From Anas platyrhynchos (taxonomy: Eukaryota; Chordata; Aves; Anseriformes; Anatidae): a stretch of DNA of 64,000 bases. The translations under genes and the position numbers were made by a program. The stretch is taken from contig NC_092611.1 of the NCBI RefSeq assembly GCF_047663525.1, forward strand, positions 2,517,001 to 2,581,000, given 5' to 3'. The notes below the pieces were generated by a model, which was not told the DNA's origin, did no database searches, and saw nothing but the letters and a program-made list of their open reading frames with translations. Positions 1 to 12,376 of the stretch are shown in pieces (within the stretch, counting starts at the first letter, position 1; the number at the start of each line of letters is the position of its first letter).

Positions 1-3000
1 TGCATTCCTAGCCCCTTTCGCCCATCCAAAAGTGCCCCCAGAGGAAGGCTTTGAGTACAAGAGAACTCCCCAGGGGAGCCTTTATGCAGCCCTACATACA
101 ACTGGACCCTCCGTGTTCGCTCTTTACGAGCAACCATAAATATAACCCTAGCCAGCATGGCAGAAGATTGAAAGCTCGGGTCACAGAAAAAGCGTTTCAA
201 GCCCCATTCGCCCATCCAGAAGTGCCCTGAAAGGAAGACTTTGGGTGCTACTGAAATCCCCAGAGGAGCCTTTATGCAGCCCTACATGCAACTGGACCCT
301 CCGTATTCGCTCTTTCACAGCAACCCTAAATATAACCCTGGCCCGCCTGGCAGTCGAGTGAAAACTCGGGCCCCAGAAAACGCGCTACAAGCCCCTTTCG
401 CCCATCCAAAAGTGCCCCCAAAGGAAGGCTTTGGGTACAAGTGAACTCCCCAGGGGAGCCTTTATGCAGCCCCACATGCAACTCGACCCTCCGTGTTCGC
501 TCTTTCACCACAAGACTAAATATAGCCCTAGCCTCAAAGGGAGAAGACTGAAAAAGCCGGCCTCAGAAAACGCATTGCGATTCCCCTTGGACCATCCAAG
601 AGTGCCCAAGGAGGAAGGCTTTGGGTACAAGTGAACTCCCCAGGGGAGCCTTTATGCAGCCCCACATGCAACTGGACCCTCCGTATTCGCTCTTTCACAG
701 CAAGCCTAAATATAACCCGTGTCCGCAAAGGGAGAAGACTGAAAAAGCGGGTCTCAGAAAAAGCATTGCGATTCCCCTTGGACCATCCAAAAGTGCCCCC
801 AAAGGTAGGCTTTGGGTACAAGTTAAAGCCCCTTTATGCAGCCCCACATGCAACTGGACCCTCCGGGTTCGCTCTTTCCTAGCAACACTAAATGAAGCCC
901 TAGCCGGCATGGGAGACGACTGAAAAATCGGGCCAAAGAAAAGGCCTTACAAGACCCTATCGCCCATCCAAAAGTGCCCCCAAAGGAAGGCTTTGGGTAC
1001 AACTGAACTCCCCAAGGGAGCCTTTATGCAGCCCCACATGCAACTCGACCCTCCGGGTTCGCTGTTTCCGAGCAACACTAAATCGTGCCCTAGCCGGCAT
1101 GGGAGACGACTGAAAACTCGGGCCCTAGAAAACGCATTCTGAGCCCCTTTTGCACATCCAAAAGTGACCCCAGAGGAAGGCTTTGGGTAGAAGTGAACTC
1201 CCCAGGGGAGCCTTTACGCAGCCCCACATGCAACTGGACCCTCCGGGTTCGCTGTTTACGAGCAACCCCAAATATAACCCTGGCCAGCATGGCAGAAGAC
1301 TGAAAACTCGGGCCCCAGAAAACGACTTACAAGCCCCATTCGCCCATCCAAAAGTGCCCCCAAAGGAAGGCTTTGGGTAGAAGTGAACTCCCCAGGGGAG
1401 CCTTTATGCAGCCCCACATGCAACTGGACCCTCCGGGTTCGCTGTTTACGAGCAACCCCAAATATAACCCTGGCCCGCATGGCAGACGACTGAAAAATCG
1501 GGCCCCAGAAAACGCGTTTCAAGCCCCATTCGCCCATCCAGAAGTGCCCCCAAAGGAAGACTTTGGGTACAACTGAACTCCCCAGGGGAGCCTTTATGCA
1601 GCCCCACATGCAACTGGACCCTCCGGGTTCGCTCTTTCACAGCAACCCTAAATATAACCCTGGCCCGCATGGCAGACGACTGAAAAATCGGGAGCCGAAA
1701 ACTCGCTACAAGCCCCATTCGCCCATCCAGAAGTGCCCCCAAAGGAAGGCTTTGAGTACAAGTGAACTCCCCAGGGGAGCCTTTATGCAGCCCCACATGC
1801 AACTGGACCCTCCCTATTCTCTGTTTCCTAGCAACCATAAATATAACCCTAGCCAGCATGGCAGAAGACTGAAAACTCGGGCCACAGAAAATGCCTTACA
1901 AGCCCCTTTCGCCCATCCAAAAGTGCCCCCAGAGGAAGGCTTTGAGTAGAAGTGAACTCCCCACGGGAGCCTTTACGCAGCCCCACATGCAACTGGACCC
2001 TCCGTATTCGCTCTTTCACAGAAACCCTAAATATAGCCCTGGCCCGCATGGCAGTCGAGTGAAAACTCGGGCCCCAGAAAATGCGGTACAAGCCCCATTC
2101 GCCCATCAAAAAGTGCCCCCAAATGAAGGCGTTGGGTACAAGTGAACTCACCAGAGGAGCCTTTATGCAGCCCCACATGCAACTGGACCCTCCGTTTTTG
2201 CTCTTTCACAGCAAGCCTAAATATAGCCCTAGCCGTAATCGGAGATGACTGAAAAATTGGGTCAAAGAAAAGGCCTTACAAGACCCTTTGGCCCATCCAA
2301 AAGTGCCCCCAAAGGAAGGCTTTGGGTACAAATGAACTCCCCAGGGGAGCCTTTATGCAGCCCCACATGCAACTCGACCCTCCGGGTTCGCTGTTTCCGA
2401 GCAACACTAAATAGAGCCATAGCCGGCATGGGAGACGACTGAAAACTCGGGCCCTAGAAAACGCATTCTGAGCCCCTTTTGCCCATCCAAAAGTGCCCCC
2501 AGAGGAAGGCTTTGGGTAGAAGTGAACTCCCCAGGGGAGCATTTACGCAGCCCCACATGCAACTGGACCCTCCGTGTTCGATGTTTACGAGCAACCCTAA
2601 ATATAACCCTAGCCAGCATGGCAGAAGACTGAAAACTGGGGCCACAGAAAACTCGTTTGAAGCCCCTTTCTCCCATCCAGAAGTGCCCCCAAAGGAAGAC
2701 TTTCGGTACAACAGAACTGCCCAGGGGAGCCTTTATGCAGCCCCACATGCAACTGGACCCTCCGTGTTCGATGTTTACGAGCAACCCTAAATATAACCCT
2801 AGCCAGCATGGCAGAAGACTGAAAACTCGGGCCACAGAAAAATCGTTTGAAGCCCCTTTCTCCCATCCAGAAGTGCCCCCAAAGGAAGACTTTCGGTACA
2901 ACAGAACTGCCCAGGGGAGCCTTTATGCAGCCCCACATGCAACTGGACCCTCCGTGTTCGATGTTTACGAGCAACCCTAAATATAACCCTAGCCAGCATG

Positions 3001-6000
3001 GCAGAAAACTGAAAACTCGGTCCACAGAAAAAGCGTTTCAAGCCCCATTCGCCCATCAAGAAAAGCCCCCAAAGGAAGGCTTTGGGTACAACTGAACTCC
3101 CCAGGAGAGCCTTTATGCAGCCCCACATGCAACTGGACCCTCCGTATTCGCTCTTTCACAGCAAGCCTAAATATAACCCGTGTCCGCAAAGGGAGAAGAC
3201 TGAAAAAGCGGGTCTCAGAAAAAGCATTTCGATTCCCCTTGGACCATCCAAAAGTGCCCCCAAAGGTAGGCTTTGGGTACAAGTTAAAGCCCCTTTATGC
3301 AGCCCCACATGCAACGGGACCCTCCGGGTTCGCTCTTTCCTAGCAACACTAAATGAAGCCCTAGCCGGCATGGGAGACGACTGAAAAATCGGGCCAAATA
3401 AAATGCCTTACAAGACCCTTTCGCCCATCCAAAAGTGCCCCGAAAGGAAGGCTTTGAGTACAAGTGAACTCCCCAGGAGAGCCTTTATGCAGCCCCACAT
3501 GCAACTGGACCCTGGGGGTTCACTGTTTCCGAGAAACATTAAATATAGCCCTAGCCGGCTTAGGAGACGACTGAAAACTCAGGTCCCAGAAAACGCATTC
3601 TGAGCCCCATTCGCCCATCCAGAAGTGCCCCCAAAGGAAGGCTTTGGGTACAACTGAACTCCCTAGGTGAGCCTTTACGCAGCCCCACATGCAACTGGAC
3701 CATCCGTATTCGCTCTTTCACAGCAAGCCTAAATATAACCCGTGTCCGCAAAGGGAGAAGACTGAAAAAGTGGGCCTCAGAAAACGCATTGCGAGTCTCT
3801 TTCGACCATCCAAAAGTGCCCCAAAGGAAGGCTTTGGGTACAAGTGAACTCCCCAGGGGAGCCTTTACGCAGCCCCACATGCAACTGGACCCTCCGGGTC
3901 CACTCTTTCTATGCAAGTCTAAATATAGACCTCGGTGGAATGGGAGAAGACTGAAAAAGCGGGCCTCAGAAAACGCATTGCGAGTCTCTTTCGACCATCC
4001 AAAAGTGCCCCCAAAGGATGGCTTTAGGTACAAGTGAACTCCCCAGGGGAGCCTTTATGCAGCCCCACATGCAACTGGACCTTCCGGGTTCGCTGTTTCC
4101 GAGCAACATGAAACATATTCCTAGCTGGCTTTGGAGACGACTGAAAACTCGGGCCCCAGAAAATGCATTCCGAGCCCCTTTCGCCCATCCAAATGTGCCC
4201 CCAGAGGAAGGCTTTGAGTACAAGAGAACTCCCCAGGGGAGCCTTTATGCAGCCCTACATACAACTGGACCCTCCGTGTTCGCTCTTTACGAGCAACCAT
4301 AAATATAACACTAGCCAGCATGGCAGTCGAGTGAAAACTCGGGCCCCAGAAAACGCGCTACAAGCCCCTTTCTCCCATCCAAAAGTGCCCCCAAAGGAAG
4401 GCTTTGGGTACAAGTGAACTCCCCAGGGGAGCCTTTATGCAGCCCCACATGCAACTCGACCCTCCGGGTTCACTCTTTCACCGCAAGCCTAAATATAGCC
4501 CTAGCCTCAAAGGGAGAAGACTGAAAAAGCCATCCTCAGAAAACGCATTGCGATTCCCCTTGGACCATCCAAGAGTGCCCAAGGAGGAAGGCTTTGGGTA
4601 CAAGTGAACTCCCCAGGGGAGCCTTTATGCAGCCCCACATGCAACTGGACCCTCCGGGTTCGCTCTTTCCTAGCAACACTAAATGAAGCCCTAGCCGGCA
4701 TGGGAGACGACTGAAAAATCGGGCCAAATAAAATGCCTTACAAGACCCTTTCGCCCATCCAAAAGTGCCCCCAAAGGAAGGCTTTGGGTACAAGTGAATT
4801 CCCCAGGGGAGCCTTTATGCAGTCCCACATGCAAATGGACCCTCCGGGTTCGCTCTTTCCGAGCAACACTAAACATAGCCCTAGCTGGCATTGGAGACGA
4901 CTGAAAACTCGGGGCTCAGAAAATGCATTTTGAGCCCCTTTCGACCATCCAAAAGTGCCCCCAAAGGATGGCTTTGGGTACAAGTGAACTCCCCAGGGGA
5001 GCCTTTATGCAGCCCCACATGCAACTGGACCCTCCGTGTTCGCTGTTTACGAGCAACCCTAAATATAACCCTAGCCAGCATGGCAGAAGACTGAAACCTC
5101 GGGCTCCAGAAAATGCATTCCGAGCCCCATTCGCCCATCCTTAGTGCCCCCAGAAGAAGGCTTTGGGTAGAACTGAACTCCCCAGGGGAGTCTTCATGCA
5201 GCCCCACATGCAACTGGACCCTCCGCGTTCACTCTTTCTACGCAAGCCTAAATATATCCCTAGCCGCAAAGGGATAAGACTCTAAAAGCGGGCCTCAAAA
5301 AACGCATTGCGAGTCTCTTTCGCCCATCCAGAAGTGCCCCCAAAGGAAGGCTTTGGATACAAGTGAACTCCCCAGGGGAGCCTTTACGCAGCCCCACATG
5401 CAACTGGACCCTCCGTTATTGCTCTTTCACAGCAAGCCTAAATATAGCCCTAGCCGTAATCGGAGATAACTGAAAAATCGGGCCAAAGCAAAGGCCTTAC
5501 AAGACCCTTTCGCCCATCCAAAAGTGCCCCCAGAGGAAGGCTTTGGGTACAAGTGAACTCCCCAGGGGAGACTTTACGCAGCCCCACATGCAACTGGACC
5601 CTCCGGGTTCTCTCTTTCATAGGAAAATTAAATATAACCCTGGCCCGCATGGGAGACGACTGAAAAAGCGGGCCTCAAAAAACGCATTGCGAGTCTCTTT
5701 CGACCATCCAAAAGTGCCCCCAGAGGAAGGCTTTGGGTACAACTGAACTCCCCAGGGGAGCCTTTACGCAGCCCCACATGCAACTGGACCCTCCTTATTC
5801 GCTCTTTCACAGCAACCCTAAATATATCCCTTATCAGCATGGCAGACGACTGAAAAATCGGCCCCAGAAAATGCCTTACAATCCCCATTCGCCCATCCAG
5901 ATGTGCCCCCAAAGGAAGGCTTTGGGTACAAGTGAACTCCCCAGGCGAGCCTTTATGCAGCCCCACATGCAACTGGACCCTCCGTATTAACTCTTTCATA

Positions 6001-9000
6001 GGAAGCCTAAATACAACCCGTGTCCGCAAAGGGAGAAGACTGAAAAAGCGGGCCTCAAAAAACGCATTGCGAGTCTCTTTCGACCACCCAAAAGTGCCCC
6101 CAAAGGACGGCTTTGGGTACAACTGAACTCCCCAGGGGAGCCTTTACGCAGCCCCACATGCAACTGGACCCTCCGGGTTCGCTCTTTCCGAGCAACACTA
6201 AACATAGCCCTAGCCGGCATGGGAGACGACTGAAAACTCGGGCCACAGAAAACGCTTTCAAAGCCCCTTTAGCCCATCCAAAAGTACCCCCAGAGGAAGA
6301 CTTTGGGTACAAGTGAACTCCGCAGGGGAGCCTTTATGCATCCCCACATGCAACTGGACCCTCCGTGTTCGGTGTTTACGAGCAACCCTAAAAATAACCC
6401 TAGCCAGCATGGCAGAAGACTGAAAAATCGGGCCCCGGAAAACGCGCTACAAGCCCCATTCGCCCATCCAGAAGTGCCCCCAAAGGAAGGCTTTGGGTAC
6501 AACTGAACTCCCCAGGGGAGCCTTTATGCAGCCCCACATGCAACTGGACCCTCCGGGTTCGCTCTTTCCGAGCAATTCTAAATATAACCCTAGCCGCAAA
6601 GGGAGAAGACTGAAAAAGCGGGCCTCAAAAAACGCATTGCGAGTCTCTTTCGACCATCCAAAAGTGCCCCCAAAGGAAGGCTTTGGGTACAAGTGAACTC
6701 CCCAGGGGAGCGTTTATGCAGCCCCACATGCAACTGGACCCTCCTTATTCGCTCTTTCACAGCAACCCTAAATATAACCCTGGCCCTCATGGCAGACGAG
6801 TGAAAACTCGGGCCCCAGAAAATGCGTTACAAGCCCCATTCGCCCATCCAAAAGTGCCCCCAAATGAAGGAGTTGGGTACAAGTGAACTCCCCAGGGGAG
6901 CCTACACGAAGCCCCACATGCAACTGGACCCTCTGTGTTCGATCTTTCCCGAATCATAGCCCTAGTCGGTATGGGAGAGGAATTGAAAATACGGCCCCAG
7001 AAAACGCATTCAAAGACCCTTTCTCCCATCCGGAAGTGCCCCCAAAGGAAGGCTTTGGGTACAAGTGAACTCCCCAGGGGATCCTTTATGCAGCCCCACA
7101 TGCAAATGGACCCTCCGTATTCGCTCTATCACGGCAACCCTAAATATAACCCTGGCTTTCATGGCAGATGACTGAAAACTCGGGCCTCAGAAAACGCGTT
7201 ACGAGCCCCATTCGCCCTTCCAAAACTGCCCCCAAAGGAAGGCTTTGGGTACAAGTGAACTCCCAAAGGGAGCCTTTACGCAGCCCCAGATGCAACTGGA
7301 CCCTCTGGGTTCGCTGTTTACGAGCAACCCTAAATATATCCCTAGCCAGCATGGCAGAAGACTGAAAATTCGGGCCCCAGAAAATGCATTCCGAGCCCGT
7401 TTCGCCCATCCAAAAGTGCCCCCAAAGGAAGGCTTTGGGTACAAGTGAACTCCCCACGGGAGCCTTTATGCAGCCCCACATGCAACTGGACCCTCCGTGT
7501 TCGCTGTTTACGAGCAACACTAAATATAACCCTAGCCAGCATGGCAGAAGACTGAAAACTCGGGCCCCAGAAAACTCATTCCAAGCCCCTTTCGGCAATC
7601 CAAAAGTGCCCCCAAAGGAAGGCTTTGGTTCACTTGTAAGTGAACTCCCCAGGGGAGCCTTTACGCAGCCCCACATGCAACTGGACCCTGCCTATTCGCA
7701 TTTTCCGAGCAACAATAAATATAACCCTAGCCAGCATGGCAAAAGACTGAAAACTCGAAAATGCCTTACAAGCCCCCTTCGCCCATCCAAAAGTGCCCCC
7801 AGAGGAAGGCTTTGAGTAGAAGTGAACTCCCCAGGGGAGCCTTCACGCAGCCCCACATGCAACTGGACCCTCCGTATTCGCTCTCTCACAGCAAGCCTAA
7901 ATATAGCCCTGGCCCGCCTGGCAGTCGAGTGAAAACTCGGCCCCCAGGAAATGCGTTACAAGCCCCATTCGCCCATCCAAAAGTGCCCCCAAATGAAGGT
8001 GCTGGGTACAAGTGAACTCCCCAGGGGAGCCTACACGAAGCCCCACATGCAACTGGACCCTCTGTGTTCGATCTTTCCGAGCAACCCGAATCATAGCCCT
8101 AGTCGGTATGGGAGAGGAATTGAAAATACGGCCCCGGAAAACGCATTCAAAGACCCTTTCGAACATCCGGAAGTGCCCCCAAAGGAAGGCTTTGGGTACA
8201 AGTGAACTCCCCAGGGGATCCTTTATGCAGCCCCACATGCAACTGGACCCTCCGGGTTCGCTCTTTCCGAGCAACCCTAAACATAGCCCTAGCCGGCATG
8301 GGAGACGACTGAAAAATCGGGCCCCAGAAAACGCTTTCCGAGCCCCTTTCGCCCATCCAAAAGTGCCCCCAAATGAAGGAGTTGGGTACAAGTGAACTCC
8401 CCAGGGGAGCCTTTATGCAGCCCTACATGCAACTGGACCCTCCGTGTTCGGTGTTTCCGAGCAACCCTAAATATAACCCTATCCAGCATGGCAGAAGACT
8501 GAAAACTCGGGCCCCAGAAAATGCATTCCGAGCCCCATTCGCCCATCCAGAAGTGTCCCCAAAGGAATACTTTGGGTACAAGTGAATTCCCCAGGGGAGC
8601 CTTTATGCAGCCCCACATGCAACTGGACCCTCCATGTTCGCTCTTTCACAGCAACCCGAAATATAGCCCTGGCCGGCCTGGAAGTCGAGTGAAAACTCGG
8701 GCCCCAGAAAATGTGTAACAAGCCCCATTCGCCCATCCAGAAGTGCCCCCAAAGGAAGGCTTTGGGTACAAGTGAACTCCCCAGGGGAGCCTTTATGCAG
8801 CCCCACATGCAACTCGACCCTCCGGGTTCGCTCTTTCCGAGCAACTCTAATGATAGCCCTAGCCGCAAAGGGAGAAGACTGAAAAAGCTCGGGCCCCAGA
8901 AAATGCGTTACAAGCCCCATTGGCCCATCCAGAAGTGCCCCCAAAGGAAGGCGTTCGGTACAACTGAACTCCCCAGGGGAGCCATTATGCAGCCCCATAT

Positions 9001-9719
9001 GCAACTGGACCCTCATTATTCGCTCTTTCACAGCAACCCTAAATATATCCCGTGTCCGCAAAGGGAGAAGACTGAAAAAGCGGGCCTCAGAAAACGCATT
9101 GCGAGTCTCTTTCGCCCATCCAGAAGTGCCCCCAAAGGAAGGCTTTGGGTACAACTGAACTCCCCAGGGGAGCCTTTACGCAGCCCCACATGCATCTAGA
9201 CGCTCCGAATTCCCTCTTTCTCCGCAAGCCTAAATATAGCCTTCGGCGCAATGGGAGAAGACTGAAAAAGCGGGCCTCAGAAAACGCATTGCCATTCCCC
9301 TTGGACCATCCAAAAGTGCCCCCAAAGGAAGGCTTTGGGTACAAGTTAAAGCCACTTTATGCAGCCCCACATGCAACTGGACCCTCCGGGTTCGCTCTTT
9401 CCGAGCAACACTAAAGATAGCCCTAGCAAGCATGGGAGACGACTGAAAACTCGGGCCCCAGAAAACTCATTCCAAGCCCCTTTCGCCCATCCAAAAGTGC
9501 CCCCAAAGGAAGGCTTTGGTTCACTTGTAAGTGAACTCCCCAGGGGAGCCTTTACGCAGCCCCACATGCAACTGGACCCTCCCTATTCGCTGTTTCCGAG
9601 CAACCATAAATATAACCCTAGCCAGCATGGCAAAAGACTGAAAACTCGGACACCAGAAAATGCCTTACAAGCCCCCTTCGCCCATCCAAAAGTGCCCCCA
9701 GAGGAAGGCTTTGAGTAGA
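1..9719. repeat. Satellite subfamily A block
   Basis: Monomers here share CCTTTATGCAGCCCCACATG, then CCGGGTTCGC or CCGTGTTCGC, then AAATATAACCCTAGCC, and end in GACTGAAAACTCGGGCC. A sub-variant carries CGCAAAGGGAGAAGACTG followed by AAAAAGCGGGCCTCAG (for example near 540, 730, 3,210, 5,270, 6,030, 6,600 and 9,060). Three near-identical neighbours at about 2,560-3,000 show recent single-unit amplification. A two-monomer segment at about 640-960 recurs at about 3,100-3,420, an offset of 2,461 bases or roughly 13 units. Subfamily A reappears in shorter blocks near 10,680-11,235, 12,190-12,390, 12,560-13,710 and 14,690-15,800. Confidence 0.85.
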
Positions 9720-10826
9720 AGTGAACTCCCAAGGGGAGCCTTCACGCAGCCCCACATGCAACTGGACCCTCTGTGTTCCCTCTTTCTGAGCAACCCGAAA
9801 CATAGCCCTACCCAGCATGCGAGAGGAATTCAAAAGAGGGCCCCAGAAAACGCATACAAAGTCCATTTTGCCCATCAAAAAGTGCCCGCAAAGAAAGGAT
9901 TTGGGTACAACTGAATTCCCCAGGGGAGCCTTCACAAAGCCCCGCATGCAACTGGACCCTGCGTGTTCGCTCTTTCTGAGCAACCCGAATCATAATCCCA
10001 CACGTCATGGGAGAAGAATTCAAAACATTGCCCAAGAAAACGGGTTCAAAGCCCCTTTTACCCATCCAAAAGTGCCCCCATAGAAAGTCTTTGGGAACAA
10101 CTAAACTCCCGAGGGGAGCCTTCACACAGCCCAACATGCAACTGGACCCTCTGTGTTCCCTCTTTCTGACCAACCAGAAACATAGCCCTACCCGGCATGG
10201 GAGAAGAATTCAAAAGAGGGCCCCAGAAAATGCATTCATAGACCCTTTCACCCATCCATAAGTTCCCCCAAAGGAAGGCTTTGGGGACAACTGAACTCCC
10301 CAGGGGAGCCTTCACGCAGCCCCACATGCAACTGGACCCTCTGTCTTCACTATTTCTGAGAAACCCCAATAATATCCTTCCCCGGATTCGGAGAGGAAAT
10401 CAATATATGGCCCGAGAAAAGGTGTTCAAAGCCCCTTTCGCCCATCCAAAAGTGCCCCGAAAGGAAGACTTTGGGTACAAATGAACTCCCCAGGGGAGCC
10501 TTCACGCAGCCCCACATGCCACTGGACCCTCTGTCTTCGCTGTTTCTGAGCAACCGGAAACATATCCATACCCAGTATGGGAAAGGAAATCAATATATTG
10601 CCCAAGAAAATGCGTTCAAAGACCCTATCGACCATCCAAAAGTGCCACCAAAGGAAGGCTTTGGCTATAATTGAACTCCCCAGGGGAGCATTCATGCAGC
10701 CACATATGCAACTGGACCCTTCTGGTTCAGTCTTTCACCTCAACACTAAATATATCCCTGGCCGCAATGGGAGAAGACTGAAAAAGCGGGCCTCAGAAAT
10801 CGCATTACAAGTCCCTTTAGCCCACC
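9311..10826. repeat. 8-monomer higher-order block, copy 1
   Basis: This stretch is almost identical to the one that follows, at a constant offset of 1,516 bases (8 monomers of about 189.5). It carries a distinctive order of variants: a monomer that has lost the ACTCCCCAGGGGAG core (about 9,346), the hairpin variant at 9,519-9,536, the CATGCGAGAGGAATTC monomer at about 9,815, and the GGATTCGGAGAGGAAATCAA monomer at about 10,383. Confidence 0.9.
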
Positions 10827-12376
10827 CAAAAGTGCCCCCAAAGGAAGGCTTTGGGTACAAGTTAAAGCCACTTTATGCAGCCCCACATGCAACTGGACCC
10901 TCCGGGTTCGCTCTTTCCGAGCAACACTAAAGATAGCCCTAGCAAGCATGGGAGACGACTGAAAACTCGGGCCCCAGAAAACTCATTCCAAACCCCTTTC
11001 GGCAATCCAAAAGTGCCCCCAAAGGAAGGCTTTGGTTCACTTGTAAGTGAACTCCCCAGGGGAGCCTTTACGCAGCCCCACATGCAACTGGACCCTCCCT
11101 ATTCGCTGTTTCCGAGCAACCATAAATATAACCCTAGCCAGCATGGCAAAAGACTGAAAACTCGGACACCAGAAAATGCCTTACAAGCCCCCTTCGCCCA
11201 TCCAAAAGTGCCCCCAGAGGAAGGCTTTGAGTAGAAGTGAACTCCCCAGGGGAGCCTTCACGCAGCCCCACATGCAACTGGACCCTCTGTGTTCCCTCTT
11301 TCTGAGCAACCCGAAACATAGCCCTACCCAGCATGCGAGAGGAATTCAAAAGAGGGCCCCAGAAAACGCATACAAAGTCCATTTTGCCCATCAAAAAGTG
11401 CCCGCAAAGAAAGGATTTGGGTACAACTGAATTCCCCAGGGGAGCCTTCACAAAGCCCCGCATGCAACTGGACCCTGCGTGTTCGCTCTTTCTGAGCAAC
11501 CCGAATCATAATCCCACACGTCATGGGAGAAGAATTCAAAACATTGCCCAAGAAAACGGGTTCAAAGCCCCTTTTACCCATCCAAAAGTGCCCCCATAGA
11601 AAGTCTTTGGGAACAACTAAACTCCCGAGGGGAGCCTTCACACAGCCCAACATGCAACTGGACCCTCTGTGTTCCCTCTTTCTGACCAACCAGAAACATA
11701 GCCCTACCCGGCATGGGAGAAGAATTCAAAAGAGGGCCCCAGAAAATGCATTCATAGACCCTTTCGCCCATCCATAAGTTCCCCCAAAGGAAGGCTTTGG
11801 GGACAACTGAACTCCCCAGGGGAGCCTTCACGCAGCCCCACATGCAACTGGACCCTCTGTCTTCACTATTTCTGAGAAACCCCAATAATATCCTTCCCCG
11901 GATTCGGAGAGGAAATCAATATATGGCCCGAGAAAAGGTGTTCAAAGCCCCTTTCGACCATCCAAAAGTGCCCCCAAAGGAAGGCTTTGGGTACAAGTGA
12001 ACTCCCCAGGGGAGCGTTTATGCAGCCCCACATGCCACTGGACCCTCTGTCTTCGCTGTTTCTGAGCAACCGGAAACATATCCATACCCAGTATGGGAAA
12101 GGAAATCAATATATTGCCCAAGAAAATGCGTTCAAAGACCCTATCGACCATCCAAAAGTGCCACCAAAGGAAGGCTTTGGCTATAATTGAACTCCCCAGG
12201 GGAGCATTCATGCAGCCACATATGCAACTGGACCCTTCTGGTTCAGTCTTTCACCTCAACACTAAATATATCCCTGGCCGCAATGGGAGAAGACTGAAAA
12301 AGCGGGCCTCAGAAATCGCATTACAAGTCCCTTTAGCCCACCCAAAAGTGCCCCCAATGGAAGGCTTTGGGTACAA
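10827..12376. repeat. 8-monomer higher-order block, copy 2
   Basis: Tandem duplicate of the preceding 1,516 bases with only scattered differences. It has AACCCC for AGCCCC near 10,991 and CTTTCGCCC for CTTTCACCC near 11,764. The clustered differences at about 11,955-12,040 look like a gene-conversion patch. The overall similarity implies a duplication much younger than the average divergence between neighbouring monomers. Confidence 0.9.
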
